Positions 1 to 9,314 of a stretch of 64,000 nt of DNA are shown here, in pieces; position 1 is the first letter of the stretch; the number at the start of each line of letters is the position of its first letter. Source of the DNA: PALSA-1006 sp964571195. Lineage in GTDB: Bacteria; Pseudomonadota; Gammaproteobacteria; Burkholderiales; Gallionellaceae. A program made the translations under genes and the position numbers. The notes beneath the pieces were generated by a model. That model had not been told where the DNA came from and did not search any database. It saw only the letters and a program-made list of their open reading frames with translations. The stretch is taken from positions 62,001-126,000 of the forward strand of contig CAZNAD010000001.1 of the NCBI GenBank assembly GCA_964571195.1, written 5' to 3'.

Positions 1-279
1 ATTGACTTTGCCAGTGCCTTGCAAGGAGCCATCTCGGGCGGCGGGGCGAAGCTACAGATGGCAGGTTCTGCCAGCGCGCATTTGAACGGTCCCAGTGGTG
101 ATACCGTGATGGGCGCACCGGTGTTGTACCGTAACGTGGTGCAACCCAGTGCCGACGGCAATACGGTGGATATGGATGTGGAACGGGCGCAGTTTGCCGA
201 CAACGCGCTACGTTACGAGGCCAGCGTCAGGTTCGTGAGTGACAAGGCCAAAGACGTGTTGGCGGCTTTACAAGGATAA
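1..279 (+). CDS. flgB: Flagellar basal-body rod protein FlgB (C-terminal part)
   Basis: Proximal rod subunit of the flagellar basal body, exported through the flagellar type III apparatus. Only the last 92 codons are in the window; the reading frame is open to the left edge, so the N-terminal SGL/rod motif lies upstream. The C-terminus has the FlgB pattern GNTVDMDVERAQFADNALRY followed by a short helical tail. It is followed after 5 nt by flgC, as in the usual flgBCDEFGHIJKL order. An internal TTG at position 19 is not the start. Confidence 0.93.
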   Translation: MDFASALQGAISGGGAKLQMAGSASAHLNGPSGDTVMGAPVLYRNVVQPSADGNTVDMDVERAQFADNALRYEASVRFVSDKAKDVLAALQG

Positions 280-284
280 TCATC

Positions 285-689
285 ATGTCGTTATTCAACA
301 TATTCAATATATCCGGTTCGGCGATGACTGCGCAGTCGCAGCGGCTGAACGTGGTGGCGAGTAATCTGGCCAACGTGGAAAGTACCACGGGGCCGGATGG
401 CAAGCCGTATCAGGCCAAACAAGTCGTGTTCAGTGCCACGAGCTTCGAAGGGCAGCCCGGCCAAGGTGTCAGGGTCGAGGCGGTGGTGGAAGACAAAGCT
501 CCCATGAAGATGGTGTACGACCCGAAACATCCCATGGCCGACAAACAAGGTTATGTCACCATGCCCAATGTGAACCCGGTCGACGAAATGGTGAATATGA
601 TCTCGGCCTCGCGCTCTTACCAGAATAACGTGGATGTGATGAACACATCCAAAGCGTTGCTGCTCAAAACGCTCAGTATCGGACAATAA
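285..689 (+). CDS. flgC: Flagellar basal-body rod protein FlgC
   Basis: Rod subunit next to FlgB. The 134-residue protein is full length for the family. It has the N-terminal rod signature (SGSAMTAQSQRLNVVASNLAN, about residues 10-30) and the C-terminal helix NPVDEMVNMISASRSYQNNV that packs the rod. The ATG at 285 sits 5 nt after flgB, so the two are probably translationally coupled; flgD follows after 11 nt. Confidence 0.97.
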   Translation: MSLFNIFNISGSAMTAQSQRLNVVASNLANVESTTGPDGKPYQAKQVVFSATSFEGQPGQGVRVEAVVEDKAPMKMVYDPKHPMADKQGYVTMPNVNPVDEMVNMISASRSYQNNVDVMNTSKALLLKTLSIGQ

Positions 690-700
690 GGAGAATAGTC

Positions 701-1465
701 ATGGTCAATAACGTCACAGGCTCGAACCCGCTGGCTGCCGCGCAACCGATGCCGGGTAATGCGCAAGCGATGAACAAGCCGACACCCGCCGCTGCGGGCG
801 CTGCCAATCCCGCGCAAGGAGCGAACAAGACTGCTGCGGGGCAAGCTGCCGCAGCGGCAGATGCCGCCGGTGCGGGAGCAAACACGCAGGACCGTTTTCT
901 CAAACTGCTGGTTACACAGATGAAGAACCAGGATCCGCTCAATCCCATGGATAACGCGCAGGTCACTTCGCAGATGGCACAGTTGAGCACGGTGAGCGGT
1001 ATCGACAAATTGAACTCGACCTTGAAGGCGCTGAGCGACAGCGTGACTTCGGGGCAGGCGATGTCGGCCACCGGCATGATCGGACACGGCGCGTTGGTGC
1101 CGGGTTCCAGCATGGAGTTGCACAAAGGCCAGGCGGTCGGCGGACTCGAACTGAGTCAGGGAGCCGACTCGGTCAAAGTGTTGATCAAAGACGGTGCCAA
1201 TAACGTGGTACGCACGCTGCAACTCGGCGCGCAGAAGCCCGGTGTGGTGCCATTGGCCTGGGACGGCCTGAATGATGCTGGTGACGAATTGCCCGACGGT
1301 AAATACAAATTTGCCGCCGAAGGTGCCGCAGGAGAGCAGACCTTCCCCGCTACAACATTGTCGTTTGGCATGGTGAACGGAGTCGCGCCCGGATCGGGCG
1401 GAGCCAAGCTGGATGTGGAAAAACTGGGTATCTTCAATCTGTCAGACGTTAAACAAGTTATGTAA
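701..1465 (+). CDS. flgD: Flagellar hook assembly scaffold FlgD
   Basis: Hook-capping protein needed for FlgE polymerisation, not part of the finished hook. At 254 residues it is slightly long because of an Ala/Pro/Gly-rich N-terminal stretch (about residues 1-60). The conserved FlgD core follows (TQDRFLKLLVTQMKNQDPLN, then DNAQVTSQMAQLSTV). The C-terminal half is the Tudor/Fn3-like FlgD domain ending in VKQVM. It lies between flgC and flgE, with a GGAG ribosome-binding site just upstream. Confidence 0.96.
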   Translation: MVNNVTGSNPLAAAQPMPGNAQAMNKPTPAAAGAANPAQGANKTAAGQAAAAADAAGAGANTQDRFLKLLVTQMKNQDPLNPMDNAQVTSQMAQLSTVSGIDKLNSTLKALSDSVTSGQAMSATGMIGHGALVPGSSMELHKGQAVGGLELSQGADSVKVLIKDGANNVVRTLQLGAQKPGVVPLAWDGLNDAGDELPDGKYKFAAEGAAGEQTFPATTLSFGMVNGVAPGSGGAKLDVEKLGIFNLSDVKQVM

Positions 1466-1521
1466 ACCGGCTACTCCGTCACCGGATGGGGCGGAGTGCA
1501 TGTCAACCTAAGGAGAACATC

Positions 1522-2868
1522 ATGGGCTTTCAACAAGGACTAAGTGGACTGAACGCGGCAGCCAAGAACCTCGACGTCATCGGCAACAACGTCGCCAACG
1601 CGAATACCGTGGGCTTCAAGATGTCGCAGGCGCAGTTCGCCGACGTCTATGCCAGTTCAGTGGGCGGTTCCGCCGGTACGGCAGCGGGTATCGGTACCAA
1701 GCTGGCGACCGTGGCGCAGCAGTTCTCGCAAGGTAACATCACCTCCAGCAACAACTCGCTGGATACCGCGATCAGCGGCCAAGGGTTCTTCCAGTTGGGG
1801 ACGACAACCAGTACCGCGCCGCAATTTTATACCCGCAACGGCCAGTTCCAGACGGACAGTCAGGGCTATATCGTGACCAGCGAAGGCATGCGCTTGTTCG
1901 GTGTCAACAAAGATGGGGTGCCGGGACCGTTGCAGATCCCGACCGAGCAGATTCCGGCGCGGGCGACGGGGACCTCTTCCAAGCCCAATATCATGGCTGG
2001 TTTGAACGTGGATGCGCGCGGTGCGATTACCGCATTGCCCGCCGATGTGGGTGAAGGGGCTACCGTCCCTCCCGGCCCGGCAGGTTCTTTCCGTTTCGAC
2101 CCAGCCGATCCGACCACCTTCAATAACTCGACTTCAACCACCATCTACGATAGCTTGGGCAATCCGCATGTCGCCACTTTGTATTTCCAGAAGGCGACAC
2201 CGACCGCCGGGGTCAACCCGTGGAACGTCTACCTGTCCATTGATAACGAGATGCAGCCGCCCAATGCCGTTGCTACGGTGCCGCCGAGTGCAGTGCCTAT
2301 GGGGGCTGGCTTGCCGTTTGATACCACAGGTAAATTGCCGCCGGGTACCTTGCTGACCATGCCTGCGGCTTATACGCCGCCGTTGGCTGCACCTGCCGGC
2401 GGTGGTATCGCGGCGGCGGCGAATCCGATGCAATTGACCTTCGATTTCTCCAACACCACTCAATACGGCTCGGCCTTCGGCGTGAGTTCGATGGTGCAGG
2501 ACGGTTATACCACCGGTATGCCGAGCGGCTTTAACATCAGCCCGGACGGTACGATTTTGGGGCGTTATACCAACGGCCAGTCGCAGAAGCTGGGGCAGGT
2601 CACCATCGCCAACTTCGCCAATCCGCAGGGCTTGCAGCCTTTGGGTAACAACCGCTGGGCACCGACCTCAACAGCCGGTACACCGTTGCCGGGAACGCCG
2701 GGCACCGCCAGTCTGGGTGTGTTGCAATCAGGTGCGGTGGAGGATGCCAACGTGGACTTGACCGGTGAGCTGGTGAACATGATCGTGGCGCAGCGTGTCT
2801 ATCAGGCCAATGCCCAGTCGATCAAGACCCAGGACGCGGTGTTGCAGACCATCACACAGCTGCGTTAA
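1522..2868 (+). CDS. flgE: Flagellar hook protein FlgE
   Basis: Major hook subunit. The start was placed at the ATG at 1522 (protein begins MGFQQGLSGLNAAAKNLDVI) because AAGGAGA lies at the right distance before it; the frame stays open to 1486 but that extension is not FlgE-like. 448 residues. The N-terminal rod-type motif (NNVANANTVGFKMSQAQFAD) and C-terminal ELVNMIVAQRVYQANAQSIK flank a large variable D1-D3 region rich in Pro, Ala and Gly (about residues 180-320), which would be surface-exposed on the hook. Confidence 0.96.
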   Translation: MGFQQGLSGLNAAAKNLDVIGNNVANANTVGFKMSQAQFADVYASSVGGSAGTAAGIGTKLATVAQQFSQGNITSSNNSLDTAISGQGFFQLGTTTSTAPQFYTRNGQFQTDSQGYIVTSEGMRLFGVNKDGVPGPLQIPTEQIPARATGTSSKPNIMAGLNVDARGAITALPADVGEGATVPPGPAGSFRFDPADPTTFNNSTSTTIYDSLGNPHVATLYFQKATPTAGVNPWNVYLSIDNEMQPPNAVATVPPSAVPMGAGLPFDTTGKLPPGTLLTMPAAYTPPLAAPAGGGIAAAANPMQLTFDFSNTTQYGSAFGVSSMVQDGYTTGMPSGFNISPDGTILGRYTNGQSQKLGQVTIANFANPQGLQPLGNNRWAPTSTAGTPLPGTPGTASLGVLQSGAVEDANVDLTGELVNMIVAQRVYQANAQSIKTQDAVLQTITQLR

Positions 2869-2893
2869 GGCTGATTGAGTCGGGAGGATAGCC

Positions 2894-3637
2894 ATGGATA
2901 GATTAATCTACACGGCGATGACGGGCGCTTCGCATATCCTGCAGCAACAGGCTGCGGTATCGGAGAATCTGGCTAACAACAACACGCCTGGCTTTCGTGC
3001 GACGATCAATACCTTCCGTGCCGTGCCGCTGGTCGGGGAGGGATTGCCGACACGGGTCATGGTAGTGGATTCGGTAGCGGGAGCGGACTTTACTCCCGGC
3101 ACGATGGAACCTACCGGACGCGAACTGGATGTCGCCATCGATGGTAAAGGCTGGATCGCCGTACAAGGGGCGGATGGCAAAGAGGCCTACACCCGCAATG
3201 GCAGCTTTCAGGTCACCACCAACGGCATTCTGCAGACACGCAGCGGCCTGAATGTGCTGGGTGACGCAGGTCCGATCACGTTGCCGCCGAACACCGAGGT
3301 CAGTATCGCCAAAGACGGCACCATCTCCACCGTTCCGACGGGAACCAAACCGGCGGAGGTAGTGAAGGTCGGGCGGCTCAAGCTGACCAATCCGCCGGAG
3401 AGCGAGATGGTGCGCGGGGACGATGGGCTATTCCGCATGCGTGGCGGCGGTGCGGCAGATGCAAATGGCAAGGTTACGGTGGTATCCGGTAATCTGGAGA
3501 GCAGCAACGTGAATGCCGTGGAAGCGATGGTGAGTATGATCACGTTGGCACGCCAGTTCGACACCCAGATGAAGATGCTGCAAACAGCTGACAATAACGC
3601 TAAAGCGGCAAGCCAATTGCTCAATATCAATGCCTGA
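2894..3637 (+). CDS. flgF: Flagellar basal-body rod protein FlgF
   Basis: Rod subunit. 247 residues, normal for the family. N-terminal rod motif AVSENLANNNTPGFRATINT; middle contains LDVAIDGKGWIAVQ, the FlgE/F/G common core; C-terminus VNAVEAMVSMITLARQFDTQ. A GGGAGGA ribosome-binding site precedes the ATG. It starts 25 nt after flgE. The 243-nt gap that follows it is the largest inside the flg cluster. Confidence 0.96.
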   Translation: MDRLIYTAMTGASHILQQQAAVSENLANNNTPGFRATINTFRAVPLVGEGLPTRVMVVDSVAGADFTPGTMEPTGRELDVAIDGKGWIAVQGADGKEAYTRNGSFQVTTNGILQTRSGLNVLGDAGPITLPPNTEVSIAKDGTISTVPTGTKPAEVVKVGRLKLTNPPESEMVRGDDGLFRMRGGGAADANGKVTVVSGNLESSNVNAVEAMVSMITLARQFDTQMKMLQTADNNAKAASQLLNINA

Positions 3638-3750
3638 TCATTTGACCGGATCGACTGACTAAAACAACGCAGCAAGCCTGTGCCGCATGGTCGTGGTCCC
3701 GTTACACCGGACGCGAGTGTTGTTGTATTCCCCCCGTTTTTTCGCATCAA

Positions 3751-3770
3751 GCGCGAATAAGCGCCTTTTT
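3751..3770 (+). terminator. Weak hairpin plus T-run between flgF and flgG
   Basis: In the 243-nt flgF-flgG gap, GCGC-GAATAA-GCGC (3751-3764) is followed by CTTTTT. The stem is only 4 bp, so this could at most attenuate transcription. I saw no convincing sigma-28 or sigma-54 promoter in the gap. Confidence 0.2.
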
Positions 3771-3880
3771 CCCCCTCTCATTCCCCGTTTGATTTTTGCG
3801 CTTCCAGATAGGATAGGCTCATGTGTAATGGCCTGATGCCTGATTTCGAAGAAGCGCCGACAAATTAAAGGGGTACCGAC

Positions 3881-4663
3881 ATGATTCGTTCCTTGTGGAT
3901 TTCCAAGACCGGGCTGGATGCCCAGCAAACCCAGATGGATGTGGTCGCCAACAATCTGGCGAACGTGAGCACCAACGGTTTCAAACGGTCGCGCGCGGTG
4001 TTCGAAGACCTGCTGTACCAGAACATCCGTCAGCCGGGGGCGCAGTCTTCGCAGCAGACTCAGTTGCCATCGGGATTGCAGATCGGTACCGGGGTGCGTC
4101 CGGTGGCCGCTGAACGTATCCATACTCAGGGCAACCTGCAACAGTCCGGCAGCAAACTGGACATCGCCATTCAGGGCGGCGGCTTCTTTCCCGTGCTGAT
4201 GCCGGACGGCACGACCGGTTATACGCGCGACGGCTCTTTCCAGACCGACGGGCAGGGGCAACTGGTCACCGCCAGCGGTTTCGTGGTGCAGCCTGCCATA
4301 ACCATTCCGGCGGATGCGACCAGTGTCACGATTGCGCAGGACGGTGTGGTATCGGTGACTCAGGCGGGCAGTGTCACGCCGGTACAGCTCGGTCAGATGC
4401 AACTGGCGACGTTCATCAATCCGGCCGGTCTGCAAAGCAACGGCCAGAATCTGTACTTGGAGACGGCCTCTTCCGGTGCGCCCAGCACTGCGGCACCGGG
4501 GGCAAACGGTACGGGGACATTGGTACAGGGTTTCCTGGAGACATCGAATGTCAACGTTGTGGAAGAGCTGGTGAACATGATCCAGACGCAGCGCGCCTAC
4601 GAGATCAATTCCAAGGCCATTACGACCTCAGACCAGATGTTGCAGAAACTGTCTCAGATATAA
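3881..4663 (+). CDS. flgG: Flagellar basal-body rod protein FlgG
   Basis: Distal rod subunit. 260 residues, as expected. N-terminus MIRSLWISKTGLDAQQTQMD then VVANNLANVSTNGFKRSR is diagnostic. The insert LLYQNIRQPGAQSSQQTQLP is the FlgG-specific segment that distinguishes a straight rod from the flexible hook protein FlgE. The C-terminus is VNVVEELVNMIQTQRAYEIN. AAAGGGG lies before the ATG. flgH follows after 21 nt. Confidence 0.97.
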   Translation: MIRSLWISKTGLDAQQTQMDVVANNLANVSTNGFKRSRAVFEDLLYQNIRQPGAQSSQQTQLPSGLQIGTGVRPVAAERIHTQGNLQQSGSKLDIAIQGGGFFPVLMPDGTTGYTRDGSFQTDGQGQLVTASGFVVQPAITIPADATSVTIAQDGVVSVTQAGSVTPVQLGQMQLATFINPAGLQSNGQNLYLETASSGAPSTAAPGANGTGTLVQGFLETSNVNVVEELVNMIQTQRAYEINSKAITTSDQMLQKLSQI

Positions 4664-4684
4664 TTCGGATCAAGGAGAAGCGAC

Positions 4685-5308
4685 ATGCGTAATTTAACCC
4701 GATGGATCATTCTGGCAGCGGTGCTGACGATGGCGGTCGGTTGCACGCCGGTGAGAACCAAGACTCCGTTGACCTCTTGCCCGCTGGTGCAAAAGACCCC
4801 AGCCTTGGATAACGGCGCGATCTTTCAGGCAACCGCCAGCCGCCCGCTGTTTGAAGACCGTCATGCGCGCAACGTCGGCGACGAGTTGACCATCACGCTG
4901 GGTGAAGTGACTGCCCAGACACAGAAATCGAGCAAGAATGCGGGCAAGTCCGAGGCCAAAGCCGATCTGCCGAGCAAGGGTGAAAAAGCCGGGGGGTCGG
5001 AGAGTACCAGTGCGTTCTCCGGTGAGATTATCGCCACCGTGATCGTGGTGATGGATAACGGCAAGTTGCTGGTTTGCGGCGACAAGCTGGTGAAATATGC
5101 CAACGGTGAAACGAATTTTGAATATATCCGCTTCTCCGGTACGGTGAATCCAGACTCCATCTCTGAACGGAACACGGTGTTATCCACGCAGGTGGCGGAT
5201 GTGCAAATCGAATATCGCAACGCCAGCAACATCGATTCGCCGAACGCGCCGCCGACCCTGTTCAGTCGTCTCAGCCGCTTCTTCGCGCCGAAGAAACTGT
5301 ATTTCTAG
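4685..5308 (+). CDS. flgH: Flagellar L-ring protein FlgH (lipoprotein)
   Basis: Forms the outer-membrane L ring around the rod. The first 20 residues are a lipoprotein signal with lipobox AVGC, so the mature protein starts at Cys20 and is lipid-anchored. The body shows the FlgH features ARNVGDELTITLGEVT and ANGETNFEYIRFSGTVNPDSI and ends AKKLYF. 207 residues is slightly short for the family but complete. AAGGAGAAG precedes the ATG; flgI follows after 11 nt. Confidence 0.96.
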   Translation: MRNLTRWIILAAVLTMAVGCTPVRTKTPLTSCPLVQKTPALDNGAIFQATASRPLFEDRHARNVGDELTITLGEVTAQTQKSSKNAGKSEAKADLPSKGEKAGGSESTSAFSGEIIATVIVVMDNGKLLVCGDKLVKYANGETNFEYIRFSGTVNPDSISERNTVLSTQVADVQIEYRNASNIDSPNAPPTLFSRLSRFFAPKKLYF

Positions 5309-5319
5309 AAAGGCTCGCC

Positions 5320-6390
5320 ATGAAGACCATTGTGCAATGGGTGTTGATCGGGTTGATGTCACTGATGTCGCTGGATGTCGCAGCCGAGCGTATCAAGAAT
5401 CTGGCCAGTATCCAGGGCGTGCGAGAAAACCAGTTGCTGGGCTACGGCTTGGTGGTCGGTCTGGATGGTACCGGCGATCAGACTACGCAAGCGCCGTTTA
5501 CCGTGAACAGCACGCTGACCATGCTGGCGCAGATGGGCGTCAAGTTTCCGCCCGGCACCAACCTGCAATTGAAAAATGTCGCGGCGGTCACCGTGACCGC
5601 TTCGTTACCGGCCTTTGCGCGTCCCGGCCAGACCATCGATATCACGGTCTCTTCGTTCGGTAACGCCAAGAGTCTGCGCGGCGGTACGCTGCTGATGACG
5701 CCGCTCAAAGGTGCCGACGGGCAAGTTTATGCCATGGGGCAGGGCAATCTGCTGGTTGCGGCGGCGGGGACGTCGAAGAATGATGTCAATCATCTGATCG
5801 TTGGGCGTATCCCCGGTGGTGCCACGGTGGAACGTGCCGTGCCGACTGCGGTAGGCCAGGGTGAGTTTATCTATCTCGAATTGAATACGGGCGACTTCAC
5901 CACGGCCGCGCGTCTGGCGGATGTGGTCAACCGCGAAATGTCGCCGGAAACCGAAATCGCCACCGCACTGGACGGACGTACCATACAGATCAGGGCGCCG
6001 GCAGGGAATGCGCGGGTAGCCTTCATCTCCCGTGTCGAGAATCTCGATGTCACGGTGGCGCAGCCGATCGCCAGGGTCATTATCAATGCACGCACGGGTT
6101 CGGTGGTGATGAATCAGGCGGTCAGGCTGGATGATTGCGCGGTGGCGCACGGTAATTTGTCGGTGGTCATCAATGCGAGTAGCATGACTGCGGCAGCGAC
6201 CGATGCCGCCAGGGCGAATGCCGAGAGCAAGGGCGACAAGGGTAATCTGGTGCTGTTGAAGCGCGGGGTCGCGCTGGGAGACGTGGTCAGTGCGTTAAAC
6301 GCCATCGGTGCGACGCCGCAGGACTTGCTGGCCATCTTGCAAGCAATGAAATCAGCCGGCGCATTGCGCGCCGAGCTTGAGGTGATCTAA
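5320..6390 (+). CDS. flgI: Flagellar P-ring protein FlgI
   Basis: Periplasmic P-ring subunit that acts as a bushing for the rod in the peptidoglycan. 356 residues. A Sec signal peptide (about residues 1-21, ending AAERIKNLA) is followed by the family signature GVRENQLLGYGLVVGLDGTG and the conserved IDITVSSFGNAKSLRGGTLL. No Cys lipobox, unlike FlgH. It lies in the flgHIJ block with short gaps on both sides. Confidence 0.97.
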   Translation: MKTIVQWVLIGLMSLMSLDVAAERIKNLASIQGVRENQLLGYGLVVGLDGTGDQTTQAPFTVNSTLTMLAQMGVKFPPGTNLQLKNVAAVTVTASLPAFARPGQTIDITVSSFGNAKSLRGGTLLMTPLKGADGQVYAMGQGNLLVAAAGTSKNDVNHLIVGRIPGGATVERAVPTAVGQGEFIYLELNTGDFTTAARLADVVNREMSPETEIATALDGRTIQIRAPAGNARVAFISRVENLDVTVAQPIARVIINARTGSVVMNQAVRLDDCAVAHGNLSVVINASSMTAAATDAARANAESKGDKGNLVLLKRGVALGDVVSALNAIGATPQDLLAILQAMKSAGALRAELEVI

Positions 6391-6404
6391 CGGGAAGCAC
6401 AGTC

Positions 6405-7253
6405 ATGAGTACATCAGCCAGTGATATCGGAGGTTTGGCTCTAGGCGCACAAAGCCTGGACAAACTGCGCCTGCAGGCAAAGCAGTCGCCGGATCAGGCG
6501 ATCAAAGGTGCGGCACAACAATTCGAGCAGGTGTTCCTCAACATGATGTTGAAGAGCATGCGCGAGGCGACCCCACAGGAAGGCATGTTCGATAGCGAGC
6601 AGACCAAGATGTTCACCGGGATGCTGGATCAGCAGTTGGCGCAAAGCATGTCCTCCGGGCATGGCATCGGGCTGGCCGATGTGATGGCACGCCAGCTCAG
6701 TCGTTCGTCGCTGGGAGCGGAGGCCGATCCGGCGGCGCTGAACAAAACGGCTCCCGTTATGCGCAGCTCTATCCCATCGGCGTACAACGAGAACTTTCAA
6801 CAGGACTTCGTGCGCAAGGTGATGCCGCATGCCGAACAAGCCAGCCGTACGAGCGGCATCCCCGCGCAGTTGATGGTGGGACAGGCGGCACTGGAGAGCG
6901 GTTGGGGGCGGCGCGAGATTAAGTCGGCGGACGGCACGAACAGTCATAATCTGTTTGGTATCAAGGCCGGCCCAGGATGGAACGGCAAGGTCGCCGAGGT
7001 GATGACCACCGAATACCACAACGGTGTGGCGAACAAACAGGTGGAGAAGTTCCGTGCCTATGATTCGTATGCCGACTCCTTCAAAGACTACGCCGATATG
7101 CTGAGCAGCAACCCGCGTTACGCCGATGTTTTGCGGCAAGGTAGCAATGCACAGGGATTCGCCAATGCGCTGCAACAGGCGGGTTATGCCACCGACCCGA
7201 AATACGGGGATAAGTTGAGCAGTGTCATCAAGAGCGTCAATACCTTGGCCTGA
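6405..7253 (+). CDS. flgJ: Flagellar rod assembly protein / peptidoglycan hydrolase FlgJ
   Basis: Two-domain rod cap. Residues about 25-110 are the rod-binding domain (AAQQFEQVFLNMMLKSMREA, then FTGMLDQQLAQSMSSGHGIG). From about residue 135 to the end is a glucosaminidase-type domain with VGQAALESGWGRREI, containing the catalytic Glu, which opens peptidoglycan for the rod. The fused muramidase domain is typical of beta- and gammaproteobacteria. 282 residues, complete. Confidence 0.96.
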   Translation: MSTSASDIGGLALGAQSLDKLRLQAKQSPDQAIKGAAQQFEQVFLNMMLKSMREATPQEGMFDSEQTKMFTGMLDQQLAQSMSSGHGIGLADVMARQLSRSSLGAEADPAALNKTAPVMRSSIPSAYNENFQQDFVRKVMPHAEQASRTSGIPAQLMVGQAALESGWGRREIKSADGTNSHNLFGIKAGPGWNGKVAEVMTTEYHNGVANKQVEKFRAYDSYADSFKDYADMLSSNPRYADVLRQGSNAQGFANALQQAGYATDPKYGDKLSSVIKSVNTLA

Positions 7254-7270
7254 GCGGGCCTGAGCCCGGC

Positions 7271-7297
7271 TAAAGTATGGCGCAGAACAGCCGATAG
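7271..7297 (+). promoter_or_regulatory. Sigma-28 (FliA) promoter before flgK
   Basis: TAAAGTAT (7271-7278), an 11-nt spacer, then GCCGATAG (7290-7297). The flagellar sigma-28 consensus is TAAAGTTT-N11-GCCGATAA, so only two positions differ and the spacing is exact. It lies in the 86-nt flgJ-flgK gap, 42 nt before the flgK ATG, which would place flgKL among the late (class III) flagellar genes. Confidence 0.88.
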
Positions 7298-7339
7298 CTG
7301 GAACGAGAAGCTCCCGAGTGGGGCGGTAGGAGAGGGATC

Positions 7340-9307
7340 ATGGCAGTCAGTGGGGTGATGGGAATCAGTGTGAGCGCCTTGGGCGCGGCACAGGTGGGGT
7401 TGCAGACCACCGGGCACAACATCGCCAACGCGAACACGCCCGGTTATTCCCGGCAGGAGGTGCAACTGGGTACCCGTAATCCGCAATATACCGGTGCGGG
7501 TTATCTGGGCCAGGGGGTCGAGGTGAATACCGTCAAACGCGCCTACAGTGAGTTCCTCAATGCACAGGTATTGTCGGAACAGAGCCAAGCCTCGATGCTG
7601 AACACCTACCATACCCAGATCCAGCAGATCGACAACGTCATCGCCGATGCCAATGCCGGTATCTCTCCGGCGATCCAGGATTTCTTCAGCGCAGTAAACA
7701 ACGTTTCGGCCACTCCAGAATCACAGCCGGCACGCCAGGCCATGCTGAATAGCGCCGGTTCGCTCGCGGCACGTTTCAGGTCGCTCAGCCAGCGCTTTAC
7801 CGATGTTAATACTGCGGTCAGTAGCCAAATCGCCAACAGCATCGCGCAGGTGAACAGTTACGCGCAGCAGATCGCAGCACTCAACCAGAACATCGTGATG
7901 CAGACCGCAGCCAGCGGTCAGCCGCCCAACGATTTGCTCGATCAGCGCGACCAGTTGGTCGCAAAATTAAATACCGAGGTCAAGGCCACGGTGGTCAGGC
8001 AGAACGATGGTGCTTATAACGTGTTCGTCGGCAATGGCCAATCGCTGGTGGTCGGATCGGCCGCATTCACTTTGGCTTTGGCGCAATCACCGACCGACCC
8101 GTCCAAGCAGGACGTCGTCTACAACAACATGAACGGCACACAAAGCACTTTGCAGCAAAGCAGCTTGCAGGGAGGCAATCTCGGCGGTTTCCTGACCTTC
8201 CGCGATACCACACTCGCTGGGTCGCAGAATGCACTGGGCCGTGTCGCCATGGGTATCGCCGGTATGATGAACCAGCAACACCAGCTGGGACAGGATCTGA
8301 ATGGTGAATTGGGCGGGGACTTCTTCGTGCCACCGAGTCCGGCGGTTTATTCCAATACCCAGAACAAGGGTGAAGGTGTGGTGACCGCGAGTGTGGTCGA
8401 TCCCGCCGATTATGCCGCTTTGACCGGCAGCGATTACAAGCTCAGATTTGACGGTGGTTCGAGTTATACCCTGATCCGCCTGTCCGATAACAAACAGACG
8501 GTGTTTCCTTCCGGCTTGCCGGAGACGCCAGTGGATGGTCTGTCGCTGACGACCACGGCAGGAGCGATGCCGGGTGATACCTATTTGATCCGTCCCACCG
8601 TCAACGGTGCGCGTGACATTGCTGTCGCCGTGACCGATCCGGCCAAGGTCGCTGCGGCCTTGCCGATACGCGCCAGCGCGGCTCTGAGCAACGAGGGCGA
8701 GGCGAAGATATCGTCCGGTACGGTAAATCCATCGCCGACGACCCCCGATCCAGCCCATCCCAATACCGATGTGAACCTCCAAAATCCGGTCACCATCAGA
8801 TTCTCCAGTGCGAATACCTTTGACGTTTATGACGCCAAGGCGGGTGTCAGCCTCGCCACGGGGGTACCGTATACGGACGGCGGTGACATCAGTTACAACG
8901 GATGGACGGCTCAGATCAGCGGCATTCCCGCTGCGGGCGATGAGTTCATGGTGGGCGCGAACACCAACGCGACTGCGGACGGCAGAAATGCGCTGATCAT
9001 GGCGGAATTGCAGACCAAGAACACGCTGGGGGCACCGGAAGGCGGGTTGCCGACCACGACGTTTCAGGGTGCTTATGCGCAATGGGTGAGTGATGTCGGT
9101 AACAAGACCCGCGAACTACAGGTGACCAGCACCGCACAGACCAGCATGGCGGAGCAGTCGGTCGCGACACAGCAGTCTTATGCCGGGGTCAACCTGGATG
9201 AGGAGGCGGCCAATCTGATGCGTTATCAACGCGCCTATCAGGCGGCAGGTAAGGCGATGCAGATATCCAACACGCTGTTCGACACCGTTCTGGAACTCGG
9301 GAGGTAG
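7340..9307 (+). CDS. flgK: Flagellar hook-associated protein 1 FlgK
   Basis: First hook-filament junction protein. 655 residues, with the N-terminal MGISVSALGAAQVGLQTTGH and HNIANANTPGYSRQEVQLGT motifs and the C-terminal coil NLDEEAANLMRYQRAYQAAG. The middle (about residues 330-560) is a variable surface domain. GGAGAGGGATC precedes the ATG. A sigma-28 promoter lies just upstream and flgL follows after 7 nt, so the two are one late transcription unit. Confidence 0.97.
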   Translation: MAVSGVMGISVSALGAAQVGLQTTGHNIANANTPGYSRQEVQLGTRNPQYTGAGYLGQGVEVNTVKRAYSEFLNAQVLSEQSQASMLNTYHTQIQQIDNVIADANAGISPAIQDFFSAVNNVSATPESQPARQAMLNSAGSLAARFRSLSQRFTDVNTAVSSQIANSIAQVNSYAQQIAALNQNIVMQTAASGQPPNDLLDQRDQLVAKLNTEVKATVVRQNDGAYNVFVGNGQSLVVGSAAFTLALAQSPTDPSKQDVVYNNMNGTQSTLQQSSLQGGNLGGFLTFRDTTLAGSQNALGRVAMGIAGMMNQQHQLGQDLNGELGGDFFVPPSPAVYSNTQNKGEGVVTASVVDPADYAALTGSDYKLRFDGGSSYTLIRLSDNKQTVFPSGLPETPVDGLSLTTTAGAMPGDTYLIRPTVNGARDIAVAVTDPAKVAAALPIRASAALSNEGEAKISSGTVNPSPTTPDPAHPNTDVNLQNPVTIRFSSANTFDVYDAKAGVSLATGVPYTDGGDISYNGWTAQISGIPAAGDEFMVGANTNATADGRNALIMAELQTKNTLGAPEGGLPTTTFQGAYAQWVSDVGNKTRELQVTSTAQTSMAEQSVATQQSYAGVNLDEEAANLMRYQRAYQAAGKAMQISNTLFDTVLELGR

Positions 9308-9314
9308 ATGAGTC

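Noticed and set aside
1486..1521. Earlier start for flgE
   Set aside because: No ribosome-binding site, non-conserved residues, and the SD lies before ATG 1522.
3856..3863. GCCGACAA before flgG as a sigma-28 -10
   Set aside because: No TAAA-type -35 at the required 11-nt spacing, and it is very close to the start codon.
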